29,870 nucleotides of DNA from Monoraphidium neglectum (Eukaryota; Chlorophyta; Chlorophyceae; Sphaeropleales; Selenastraceae): assembly GCF_000611645.1 (NCBI RefSeq), contig NW_014013289.1:1-29870 (forward strand), given 5' to 3'. Under the pieces are notes generated by a model, which searched no databases, was not told where the DNA came from, and worked only from the letters and a program-made list of their open reading frames with translations. The position numbers were made by a program, and so were the translations under genes. Positions 10,250 through 20,451 of the stretch are shown in pieces. Each line of letters opens with the position of its first letter. Positions within the stretch are counted from its first letter, which is position 1.

Positions 10250-10406
10250 GGGCGGGCCTGCCGCAGCACGACTTCCTCACGCCTGTACCAGCAGAATGCG
10301 TTTTATTCTACATTATGGAGAGACCGGCAAGTAACTTTTTTTTCAGACACACTCATGCCTGCATTGGAGCATGTAGCAAAGTTGCCTTTGCCAATCAATC
10401 TTTTTG

Positions 10407-10411
10407 TTACA
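10407..10411 (-). terminator. TGTAA polyadenylation signal, candidate for the RING gene
   Basis: Plus-strand TTACA; the first minus-strand TGTAA found past the RING stop codon at 11104, about 690 bases away. Confidence 0.4.
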
Positions 10412-10968
10412 TGATGCATACCTTAGGTGAGAGTTTTGTCAAAGCTGATTCCTGCAACACAACCATGAACAGTGCCTGCATACATTCAGTTAAAATACAT
10501 GGGTGCAGATATGAAGACACGAGGGCAGGGCTTGTATGCCTGGCCAGCAGTGCAATGAAACAGCTTTAAGATGTCGCTGCAATAGTGGGGGGCTGGTGCA
10601 AAGCGCTCCAGAACTCTCCAATCCACACAGAGCATTGCGCTGCACACCTGCATGCTGCTGATGCTATATGGTGAATCACTCAGTCAGCCATTGCAACCCT
10701 GCCCATAAACTCATCAACGCCTGCGCAAGACCACCAGTGCGTGTCACGAGACGCACCTCAGGCCGAGGTTTGCACCATGCGGCGCCTTTCCGGCCCTATC
10801 CTGCACACACCATTAAAGCAAGAACAGCTGTCAACCGCGCATGTGCTCATCGAAGGCTCCAGGAGGCAGTGGCAGCTGCCGAACTGCCTGTGTTGGAGCC
10901 AGGCCCCCACCGCCAGGCTGGGGTGCGGGAACGGTCTAACAGGGCCCCTCACCACAGCAGGCAGGACG

Positions 10969-10973
10969 TGTAA
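10969..10973 (+). terminator. TGTAA polyadenylation signal, candidate for the membrane-protein gene
   Basis: First plus-strand TGTAA found after the stop codon at 10249; a second follows at 11061-11065. Confidence 0.4.
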
Positions 10974-11103
10974 GTGACACAGTCACTCCAGACCTTGGCC
11001 CTGTACAGCGTACCGGCTGGCATTCGCTTGCATGCACCAACCGCAGTGCCCAGCGGCTTGTGTAACACACGCACAGCAGCCGGACAGCTGCCGCGGGGCC
11101 GCA

Positions 11104-12514
11104 TCACATGCCCAGCAGACCCCCAAGCCCGGGGTAGCCGCTCATGAAGGCCCCTTGCCCCTGCATCCCGGCTGCCGCTGACTGCATTGCCATGGCCGAC
11201 AGAGCCGCGTTGTATGCAGCCATGTCAGGAAGCGTCTGCAGCGCAGGGTCGTGCAGGCCAGGCCCCAACAGGCCCGCAGCGCCGCCCAGCGCAGCCAGCG
11301 TGCCAGAGCCCATGGCGCCATACCCACCCAGGCCGCTGTTGAGGCCGAGAGCATTGCTGCTGAGCCCACCAAAGCCCATGCTGCTGAGCTGCGCAGACAG
11401 GCCGTACGGCGCCGATTGCGGCGCCGAGGCTGCGACAGCTGCCGCAGCGGCCGCACTCATGGCCGCGGCCATGGCAGCGTCGTGCGCAGCGGTTGAGGCT
11501 GCGGCGATGCGCGCAGATGCGGCTGCGCTCGCTGCCGCGCCCATTGGTGCGCCCGCCGAGCCGCCGCTGCTGGCCCTGCCGAGAAGCTGGTGGTGGCCAA
11601 GCTGCTGCTGGTGCCCGAGCTGCTGCTGCGACTGCGCGTGCTGCTGCAGAGACGGGGCAGCGGCTGGCGCGCGGCCAGCAACAGAATGCTCGCCGGCCCC
11701 ACAGGGGGCGGGCGTGCCGGCCTCGAGCCACCAGAGCATCTTGGCAATGATGGAGGGCGCACTCTCGCCCCGCTCCTTGCGACGCCGGAAGGCCTCCTGC
11801 TGCGGGGCCGACAGCGCCGGCAGCAGCGCGCCCACCACATGATCGATGGCGATGCATCGCACGGGAATGGCGCGCAGGCTCATCTGGCAAGCTGGGCATG
11901 CCGGCGTCGCCATCAGGTGGTCGCAGAGGCACTGCCCGCAGAACAGGTGGCCGCAGCTGAGCACAAGCGACCCCGCGACAGGCTCGCGGCAAAGGCCGCA
12001 GCGCAGGTGCGGCGTGAGGTCGTCGACACACACGCGGGGGCTCGACGGCGAGGAGCGGCCGCTGGGGGCGGCGGCGGCGGCGGCAAACTCCTTCGAATTG
12101 TCGCGTGTTGTCGAGGTGTCCCGCGTCGTGTCGCTGCATTCCGAGGCGCCGCATGACCCCTTGGTGCCATACGGCTGCGGTTATTAAGGGGGGAAGCAAG
12201 ATAGGAGGTGGTGGAATGAGACTTGGTCACGACGCTGTACACAACAGCCAGCTGCAGGTGCAGAGCAGCGGGGCGGAGGGGAGTGATGCACTAGGGAACT
12301 GCCTTCACGCGAAGGCACGGTTCAAAAATCACAGGTACCATCAGAAATCGGTGCCAGTGGGTCACAGGGGGCTGACAATGCGCGATCTCTGGTCGCGCGC
12401 CAAAGCCGGGCTCTTCGCCCACCCCATGACAGAGCTGGCTGGCGAGCTCACACATGCAACCCAGCGGCTTTGTCTTACCTCAGTGTTGTCTTTCAGGCAC
12501 ATCCCGGGCTGCAT
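11104..12514 (-). CDS. RING-type E3 ubiquitin ligase with Ala/Gly-rich tail
   Basis: Two exons in phase 0: 12514..12479 (M-Q-P-G-M-C-L-K-D-N-T-E, then a GTAAGA donor) and 12174..11104 after an acceptor preceded by a pyrimidine run. The protein is 368 residues. The C3HC4 RING has all eight zinc ligands: C71, C74, C86, H88, C91, C94, C105 and C108, in C-G-L-C ... C-G-H-L-F-C-G-Q-C ... C-P-A-C. The segment after it (I-D-H-V-V-G-A-L-L-P) resembles the region following the RING of CHFR/RNF8-type ligases. The remainder is low complexity, rich in Ala, Gly, Gln and Ser, with no recognised substrate domain, ending G-G-L-L-G-M. It should transfer ubiquitin from an E2; substrates are unknown. The frame upstream of 12174 stops at once, so a 5' exon is required. 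Confidence 0.88.
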
Positions 12515-13611
12515 GGCGATCTTTGGGGCGGGACCGCGGGAGATGAAGCCCTGACACGGCGACGCTGTCGGTGAAATCCGTTTTGGATACCCTGCAGGGC
12601 GTCACGCTAAGCCGGCAAGGCGCGTGCGAGCGTTCGCGAGGTCGGTGTGGGATATCGGGCGGGACTCTGCAATCGTCAGTTAGGTCACAATGTCACAATT
12701 GGTATAGGAAAGGGCAGCGCGTTTGCATATTCTGTTCCGGGCGATCACCGGCCTAAACGGCAAAATCAATGTGAAATCGCGCGCCAAAAACCGGGTGACT
12801 CCAACCTCCGAAGTACCATCAATGCTATGGATTATTCATGTCACATTAAGCCGCCTCCACCATTGATCATGGCGCCGCCTGCATCCTTGAGGTCGGTGGG
12901 GCCCGCGCGCATCGCTGCCTCCCAGGGTGACGCGTGCCCAACATGGTCAAGAATAAGGTTGGTCGTGTCAGTCGGCCCAGCTTGCGTAGGTTATGTGTAA
13001 GGTTATGACATTGATGCAGAGTGCAGGTGTTTGCACCGCAGCGGATTGCCAAAGCGCGCAGGCCAGCTGCGAACACTGTTGGCATGCTCCTTCGTCTTAT
13101 TTGCCCTCCCATTGGCTCCTCTGTTATTTGTTGTGCAGGCCTCCACCCTTCTTGTCACGTTGTCAGCTGGCTGAAGATGAATCTGAGCACCCTCCCTCAA
13201 GCCTCTTGGCTCAAACTGCACAATACGATGGAAGACCTTTTTTGCGTAGCACCTGATGAAGACAAGTGCGAACCTGCAGGCCAGCTCTGAATGGCATGAA
13301 CCTACATGTATGTATACTCCCACTTGGAAAAAAACTGCATGTCGCCGTCCGGTGATCACACCTCACGTACGTCCACACACAAACACACCGCTTTGCTGTC
13401 TCACCGCCTGTCCCCGATGCAAGCACAATCGTCCTGGCCTGGCCTGGTTTGCTTCCTTGCATGCCTTGGTACGTGTTACAATCCACATATTGTACAAACA
13501 AATGCATTTGTTTGAATGCCTCATCATTTCCAAAAAGGCCTTTGCGAGCCCTGGCCTGCCGTTTGAATAGCAAAACACACACTCGCAGTCACCGCGCCTC
13601 TGTTCATCCAT
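12515..13611. other. RING upstream region and ENT 3' UTR
   Basis: Noticeably AT-richer than the flanks (for example 12700-12860 and 13300-13540). Short frames here have no coding character and match nothing I know. The right part is the ENT 3' UTR up to the minus-strand TGTAA at 13480; the left part should be the RING promoter. Confidence 0.5.
13476..13480 (-). terminator. TGTAA polyadenylation signal of the ENT gene
   Basis: Plus-strand TTACA, about 130 bases past the ENT stop codon at 13612. Confidence 0.6.
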
Positions 13612-16600
13612 TCACAGTACCCAGCACCACCCTAGCAGCGCGCCCAGCAGCAGCCCCAGCACGAGGCTGAACACCATCAGATTTTCCAGCATGTCAGCGG
13701 CAGCTACATTGGGGGCGGCGTCGTGCGCGCTCGTCATCACCAGCGCAGTGAGGTACCTTGGGGGTTGAGGGGTTTTGGGGGATGGAGCAGGGAGCAGGGT
13801 GAAGATCCTCACCCGACTGTATCCGAGCAAGGTCGCGATACAGTTGCATGCAGAAGTTGAGCTGCACAAAGCTTACGGGACGCATGCACCAGCCAAGTAA
13901 GGCTTGACGCAGCACGTTGAAGGCATGATTGTTGCGCCAAGCACGCACGCTCCGAGGTCTGCCTCGAAGCCGCCTGCCGCGCCGCCAGCGCACCCACCCG
14001 TTGCTTACGCCCAGCGTGACAGTGAGCGCCCCAATCACCGCCGCCGGCGCGCCAAGGCGCATGGCGAGCAGGAAAAGCGGCAGGAACAGGGCCCGTGCGG
14101 TCGACCAGCCCAGCAGTGTGCGGTGGCCCCGCTGTGTCAACTTGGGCAGAGGTGCATTCTTGCCCGCGAGGTCTGAGAAGTTGAACAGGGTCATGAGAAT
14201 GAGAGGGTACCTGTGTGTGGATACATCAACAGGAATGCGCGCGTTATGTGTTTGTGTGTATGATGGTCACAAAGCCTGTGACCGCACAGTCGCAAGCATG
14301 CTGCTCAGTGAGGACCTATTCGTGGGAGTATGATGCTGCGCTGTGATGCCCGCCTGCACTGCTTTCCCCCAAACCATGAGGGTTCCAACACCTAGCGCAA
14401 GGCCCAGCACCCAAGGCCACAGCCCACCAGTCGCCCAGGGTGGCGTTGTGGGAGTCTTCAGCCAAGACACCAGGAAAGATGGCGATTGTCACCACTGGCG
14501 TCGCGCAGGGGCGGGGTCCAGGGCCGCATTGGGGTGGGAGGATCATTGGTGCGCAGCAGAGCAGCGATGCAGTGGGCGGTTGGGCTGCGCGTGGTGGAGC
14601 AGCATCGACAGCGTGATGAAGCAGGGGGGCAATCAAGCTCTGCCAAGAGCACGGAGAGCAGGCGACCGCAATGTTTTTCAGGCGACACTGCGGACCAACT
14701 GCCACCTCAGGCATTCTCACCATAAATCAGCGCAATGGCCAGGGCAAGCCGCCAGACAGACATCAAGCACTCGCGCCATCCCGGCGCAGCGGCGCTGCGC
14801 TTGCCGTGGCCCTGCTGATGTTCGGTCGCTGATTCATGTGCGCCGGCCTCGTGGTTTTCGTGAATCAAAGGCTCCTGCAGGAAAACAAGAGAGTTGCGCA
14901 GGTTCAAGGCAGTGAGAGTGCAAGTGAAGCCACCCAAGCACCAGCGTTCAAGATCAGTGCTGTTCCACTCCACGCCCAAGCAAGTGGTTGTAAATCCAAA
15001 GCGACCGCGCACCTCATCCGACAAAGGTGGCGCGCCTCCAACACCCCTGCCGCCTTGCGCGCCATCGCTCAGCGAGCTCACGCGACGTGCGAACCCTCCG
15101 CTGCCCCCATCCAGGCTGCCTCGCCGGGGGGTGCTGTGGCCGCTGCCGCCGCCCGCCGCCGCTGATGTGCGCCGCCGCCGCCAGTGCGCGACTACGCCAA
15201 GCCTCGGCAGGACAGCCGAATACACGCCAAAGCAGGCCAGGCTAAGCGCGGCGCTGAGGCCGAAGTACAGTGCGATGCTCTTCCGCAGCCCCTCTCGCGT
15301 GGCAGGCAGGGAGGCCTTGGTGGCGATGCGCAGCAGGCTGATGAGCGCGCCAGAGGAGGCCGTCCCGCCCACCACAGCCTGTGCGTTCCAAGAGGGACGG
15401 CAGCAGTGTGAGGGCGTGCCTGGCGCTCCATTGGACGTCAAGGCGAAGGGGCTCAGCCACAAGTCTGTGGGCCCAGGGCGCCACTTCATCCGGGCTCAGT
15501 CAGCAACCCAGGGGCAATCAGCTGCACGCAGGCAGTGCTGGCGCCAGCCGCTGTATGCCAGCGATGCAGGCTGGTGGGCGCCGTTGACGGAAGGCTGGCT
15601 TGCGAGCTGCGGCCGCGTGCGCCACTTCGGCAGACCCCTCTCACGTGCGTGTACTCGCTGGGCAGGGCCGCGGCGTCGCCAAAGATGGCGCCCTGTGACA
15701 CGCCGTCCAGCACGCCCACGAGCAGCACCGTCAGCAGCAGCAGGCTGTAGGCGCCCGGCGGGCCGTCGGTGCTGGCGTCCGTCACGAACACGATGTCGAT
15801 CTGTCGGGGGCATGCAAGGGTGCGATGCAGGCGCCAAGGGCTGCTGGGCCGAGCTGACAGCTGGGTTGCCGGCTCCGTCGCAGCTGCCCTCATCAGAGAG
15901 CCTCGCTCGACTCATTCACAGACCCTGCAGCTCGCGAAGCACGCAAAGCACGCAGGGCGCTGAGCGTGAATGGCGCAGGGCCGGATGAGGCGCACCATCG
16001 GGACTGCAAGCATCAATGTGAAGAAGCCCCCGAAGCCTGTGAGGATGCGCGCCCTGTGGCTGAGCAGCTTGGGGAAGCGGATGAACACGCCGATGAGCAG
16101 CAGGCAGGTAGGCAGGTAGCACACCGTGAAGGTGCGGTCCACGTGACGCCCCTGTGGCGGCCGCCCGCGGCGCGTGGCAGCACTGCTTGTAAAGTGGTTG
16201 TGGTGGGGGCGCATGGCGGCGCGTGCGCATCTCCCAGCAAAACCAGTTGCGCGAACGGCACAGGCGAAGCAGCAGACTTGGCAGACTGGCCAACAGGGTG
16301 CTCTGCTTTCTTTTGTTGACAGCAATGCCAGCCGTTTGGGGTGGCTTCAACAGAGGCGCCCCACCGGGTACACTGCTGCCCAGTAATCGGCAGCCATGAT
16401 CAGGGCGTTCCACGGGGCGAGGACGCCGGCGCCCAGCAAGAAATAGCATCCATAGGCGAGCGCTGTATCTTGGTGCTGCGCTTGGATTGTGGAGCATGCG
16501 ACATCTCGTGTTGCAGGCAAGGCCGTCGGCTGTCGTATGCGTGACCTTCACACGCACGTTCAAACGAGGCGCTTTGCTGTTTGAAGCAACCAACCGAACA

Positions 16601-16890
16601 ACAGCACGCACAGCCACTATGCATGTGTTACACACAAAATCTGCACTAACTTGCGTCTGTGCCAAACACAGCATGGCGCGCAGCAGGTGTAAAAGTAGCA
16701 GCTCCATGAGCCAGAGAGCGCATCCAAGGCACAGGGTCACTGCAACGCTGGCGCAAGCCGCTTGGGCAGGCCGCAGCCCCGGGCTGCAGGCACCCTGAAA
16801 ACACCACAGCTTGCACGCACAGCTCGCCTTGGGAATGGGTGCGGTGAGCCACGGTTCCACCCCATGTGCATGGTCATGGTGGTCCATCAC
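13612..16890 (-). CDS. Equilibrative nucleoside transporter (ENT/SLC29 family)
   Basis: Nine exons join in phase: 16890..16794, 16504..16365, 16151..15996, 15800..15645, 15378..15013, 14874..14721, 14494..14428, 14210..13998 and 13756..13612, giving about 497 residues and roughly eleven hydrophobic segments. ENT landmarks include G-V-L-A-P-W-N-A-L-I in TM1, G-R-H-V-D-R-T-F-T-V-C-Y-L-P in TM2 and F-G-D in TM4-5. Later come I-F-P-G-V-L-A-E-D, then L-G-D-W joined to Y-P, F-N-F-S-D-L-A-G-K and L-G-V-S-N-G joined to Y-L. The W-Y-P and N-G-Y joints are made by splicing across split codons, strong proof of those introns. The cytosolic loop after TM6 has about 60 Ser/Gly/Arg-rich residues. It should move nucleosides or nucleobases across the plasma or an internal membrane; plant ENTs are often proton-coupled. 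Exon 1 and the exon 2 acceptor are less sure: the joint is in phase, but other starts are possible. Confidence 0.92.
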
Positions 16891-17242
16891 TGGCCGAGTA
16901 CCGCGAAGCTGGCGCCACGCAGCAGGCGTGTCACCAGAGCTGCGCAGTCATCGGCTGCTCCGCTGACCAATGGGGAGTTTTGTGCGTCACAAGAGTATGA
17001 GTCTCAGATCAACCGTTTGGCTTTTTGAGCAGTTCGTGTCAAGTACATTTCCTGTATAAATAACCCTCCAACCAATCCGAAGGTGTTGGCATATGATATT
17101 ACGCGCATGCACTCGCAGCTGAAGCAGGTCACTTGACCCAGGTAGCTTGCTTACCCACTTGAGACCTGTTGTGGAAGGCCATTCGATCCAATTGTCTGCC
17201 ACGGGGCCCACCCTGGGCTGCCGCACCGGCTGATCAGCCTCG
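16891..17242. promoter_or_regulatory. Shared divergent promoter of ENT and TOM1/THH1
   Basis: Only about 350 bases separate the proposed start codons of two divergently oriented genes, so their promoters must be close or shared. A clear TATAAATA lies on the TOM1 side; no equivalent is seen for ENT. Confidence 0.45.
17055..17062 (+). promoter_or_regulatory. TATA box of the TOM1/THH1 gene
   Basis: TATAAATA about 180 bases before the ATG at 17243, in a locally AT-rich stretch. The leader would be about 150 bases. Confidence 0.6.
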
Positions 17243-19197
17243 ATGAGGTCGCTTCCGGGGATCGGAGCGCTGGCCTACCTGCAGGATGGCGTAACCTTTT
17301 TCCCTAAATGGTGAGTGTATCGAGCCTGCGCACGACGCATCATACGCGGTGTAGCTAGCAAGCTGCTCATGGCCATCAGCGCGCAGCAGCGCGGCATGCG
17401 TTCCGATGCGGGGTGGCACGAGCGCGCAGCCGCAGCGGCAGCTCTTGAGCTTCCGTCGCACGTGTGCACTGCAGGTGGGAAGACCTGGAGAATAACCCCA
17501 CGCTGCAGGCCTACACCAACTATGGCCTCGCGCTCGCATACGGATCGATTGCGCTCATCGCCCTGGTGATTAGACGCCGACCGCAAGCGCGGAACGCATG
17601 CTCGCACAGAGCCTACTGGCAGCGTGGTCTTATTCTTTTCACAGCCGGTCTCGTGCCGCTCTGCTGGCAGCTGCGGACCGACCAGGTGGCCAGCCGAGGA
17701 GTGCCAACCCCCTTCCCTCGCAGCCGTTCCCGAACCGCCGTCAGCCGTTGGAACCCCGGGTGCGCGCCCCATTCCCCCCCACCCTCAGGTCCAGCTGATC
17801 CGCATCCAGCTGCGCGTCCCCGAGTACGGCTGGACCACCCAGAAGGTGTTCCACCTGCTCAACGCGCTCGTCAGCTCGCTGCGCTGCGCCAGCTTCCTGT
17901 TCCGCGCCCAGATGGACGCGCTGCACCCGGACGTGCTGCGGCTGGTGCTGTACGACCTGCCGGGTGCGCGGCCGGGCGCACAGTGCATCATCGTTTTATG
18001 GGCGTGGGGCATGGCGGTTCGAGGGCCGTCGCATTGCGCTGAACCCCATGCGCCCACGTGGCCGGCAGTGGCACAGCGGTGGCGCTCGGCCGCCCGGAAG
18101 GCAGCTGCGGCGGACGCGCAGGCTGGCCCTGCACATGAAGGCGCCGCGTGCTGGTGCCGCCCGCCACGCTGTCGCTGGTTGCGCACGTGTGCGCCGCTGA
18201 TTCGCTCCAACTTCGACTCTGGTCCCCCCCTCCTAGGCCTGCTGTTCTTCACCACTTACACGCTGCTTGTCCTCTTTTGGGCGGAGATCTACCACCAGGC
18301 GCGCAGCATGCCCACGGGGTCGCTGCGTCCCATATTCGTCGCCTTCAACGGCGTTGTGTACGGCGTCCAGGTGGGTGGGAAGCTGCGGGGCGCGGGCGAG
18401 TGCACGCGGCTTGGGCGCGGGCCGCGGCCCGTTTGGTCCAGACTACGCCCGTGCGCCGTCCTGCCTGCGCCCGCGCCAGCGGCCGGTGCCCCTCAACCCT
18501 GCGTCCCTGCCTGCCCTGCGCGGCCAACCCAGGGCGCCCTGTGGGCGTACGAGAGCATGGCGGTCAGCGCGTCGCAGGACCGGGTTTCGCGCGTGCTGAG
18601 CGCCGCCTTCCTGGCGGCGGTGTCGCTGGCGGCGGCGGTGGGCTTCCTGCTGTATGGCGGCCGCCTGTTCCTGATGCTGCAGCGGTTCCCCATTGAGAGC
18701 CGGGGCCGCAAGAAGAAGCTGCGGGAGGTCGGCATGGTCACCACCATCTGCGCCGCGTGCTTCACGCTCAGGTGGGGGGCGTGGAGGGGGTTATATGGGG
18801 CTGGATCGGTGGAGGGCTGAGATCAAGGCGGTTAGGGAGGGCGCAGCGCCGGCGCACGACTCCAGCCCTGCTTGTCTGTGAAGCCTGGGCGCACGGGGAC
18901 GCAGCTCGCTGCGCCCCTGCGCCCCTCTTCTTCACGCCACCCGCAGAACACGCCCGCGCGTGCCGCCTGCGCGCCGCCCACCGTCGACCCTGTCCTGCCC
19001 CCAGGGCGGTGCTGGTGGCGCTCAGCGCCATCGACGACCGCGACCTTGACCTCGACGTGGCGACCCACCCGCTGCTCAACCTCCTGTACTACGGCCTGGC
19101 GGAGATCATCCCCTCCGCCTGGGTCCTGTACATCCTGCGGAAGTTGCCGCCCAAGCGCACAGCGCAGGGGTACCAGACGATACCGTCGAACGCGTGA
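17243..19197 (+). CDS. TOM1/TOM3/THH1 family seven-TM membrane protein
   Basis: Six exons join in phase: 17243-17310, 17475-17565, 17789-17963, 18237-18370, 18533-18771 and 19005-19197, giving 299 residues against about 291 in Arabidopsis TOM1. Family landmarks are K-W|W-E-D-L (split Trp codon across intron 1), V-Q-L-I-R-I-Q-L-R-V-P-E, G-W-T-T-Q-K-V-F-H-L and D-L-P-G-L-L-F-F. Further on are L-V-L-F-W-A-E-I-Y-H-Q-A-R, L-L-Y-G-G-R-L-F, F-P-I-E-S-R-G-R, N-L-L-Y-Y and L-R-K-L-P-P-K-R. About seven hydrophobic segments are visible. In plants TOM1/TOM3 are tonoplast proteins that interact with ARL8 and are used by tobamoviruses as replication cofactors; their native cellular role is poorly known. 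The start is the first ATG after the TATA box and gives a leaderless N-terminus of the expected length. Confidence 0.96.
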
Positions 19198-19429
19198 GAG
19201 GGCGCGCACGCGCCCGTGTGACATGACTCGGCGGCAGTTTTCCGGGGCCTGGCGAGCAGCAGATGCTTCGAGGCTTGGCAGGCACACCTGCTGAAGGGCA
19301 GGGACGGCACCACGCGCACGTGCTGATAAAGCCGCGCGCAAGCTCATTCATATTGTCCCCCTTTCCCCGCATGCCCTCAGTGCATCGTCGCTGCTTGCGC
19401 CTCAATTTCTGCATTGAACTCTCATCCTC

Positions 19430-19434
19430 TGTAA
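19430..19434 (+). terminator. TGTAA polyadenylation signal of the TOM1/THH1 gene
   Basis: First TGTAA after the stop codon at 19197; another occurs at 19473-19477. Confidence 0.6.
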
Positions 19435-20369
19435 TGCGGCTTTGCATGCGGCGTGGTCAGCGCCTGCTCTCTTGTAATTGTTGTGCGGGCGCCGTTGGTG
19501 GGTGAGAGAGGCAAGTGGTGGACTGAGCCGGTATGCCACCCCACAAGATAATCACACAAGGCATGCAAGGCCGTGGAGCCAATCTGCGTGTCCTTGCATT
19601 CGGCTGCCTAAACAATGGAGTGCCTGCGCAATGAAGTGCCTCCCTGCTGCTCACTACAGCCATATCCTTCAATCCAGCCACAATCCTCAATTTTGTGGGT
19701 AGGGGGAAATTCTCATGTGCAACACAGAAACTCTTGAGACTTTTGCCAGACGGCTGGCACACCTCAAGCTTGTGCGCCCGCAGAGGCAGTTGCTGGTGAG
19801 AGCACCAACATGATGATTTCATTGTCTTTGGCTGAGGAGTGTCACAGGGAACACACGTAACTGGTCTTGGTGGGGGCGTGATGGCAGCAACTGAATTGTG
19901 GGCGCGCTTGCATTCAGCCACTGCAACGCCGCGGGGACAAATCTAGCTTCACCAGTCAAATGTCAGTGGGATGCGGATTTCATGCGACGCCTCCATCCCG
20001 GCCCTGACTGCAAGGTTGACTGCCCAAGATGATGCCCGGCTTGGCAACCGCATGAGCATGATGTGCACTCACAGATGCCCAAACCAGGCAACCTTCACAG
20101 GCCTGTCACTTGGGGCAGGCATGCCAGCTGTGGCTCAAAAGCTGGTCAACCCCCAAAGACTAGTTTTGAGGCAGGCCGCAGCACCTCTGATAGGCGACGC
20201 TTGACCACCCACCACATACTTCAGCATGATCCTCAAGCCCACGAGATATACTGTCAACTTCTGCGAGCACAGCCCAGGGGTGCTGTCTTCTGGATGTTGC
20301 AGCAGCCGCTTCCCTGGCCAGCAAACCCCAGCAGCGTTTGCACCATGTGATCATGCGGGCCTAGAAGCG

Positions 20370-20374
20370 TTACA
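20370..20374 (-). terminator. TGTAA polyadenylation signal of RPL18
   Basis: Plus-strand TTACA, about 80 bases past the RPL18 stop codon at 20452. Confidence 0.65.
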
Positions 20375-20451
20375 CCGGGGGGCACCCTGATAGTGCCTCA
20401 ACAAGCTGGAGCAGCGCGCCCAGCACCGCCTCGTCCGCCGCCGCTGCCCGA

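Larger units (their letters stand above)
10250..11103. other. Convergent 3' region
   Basis: No coding frame is supported. The only poly(A)-type signals seen are TGTAA on the plus strand at 10969 and 11061 and on the minus strand at 10411..10407. The 3' UTRs of the two converging genes would therefore overlap by some 550 bases. Confidence 0.5.
19198..20451. other. Long convergent intergenic region
   Basis: The first 280 bases are probably the TOM1 3' UTR and the last 80 the RPL18 3' UTR. The roughly 900 bases between hold no frame of convincing composition on either strand and no repeat or RNA gene that I recognise. Confidence 0.5.

Noticed and set aside
11144..11842. 232-codon plus-strand frame
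   Set aside because: Antisense to the Ala/Gly-rich tail of the RING protein; no domain.
12571..13290. Several short frames between the RING and ENT genes
   Set aside because: Composition and lack of splice or domain support indicate non-coding DNA; no similarity recognised.
14894..15988. 364-codon plus-strand frame
   Set aside because: It lies antisense to four ENT exons that are joined by consistent splice phases; its composition is Arg/Pro-rich shadow.
17624..18820. 398-codon plus-strand frame read straight through
   Set aside because: It runs through three TOM1/THH1 introns; the spliced model restores the family sequence at every joint.
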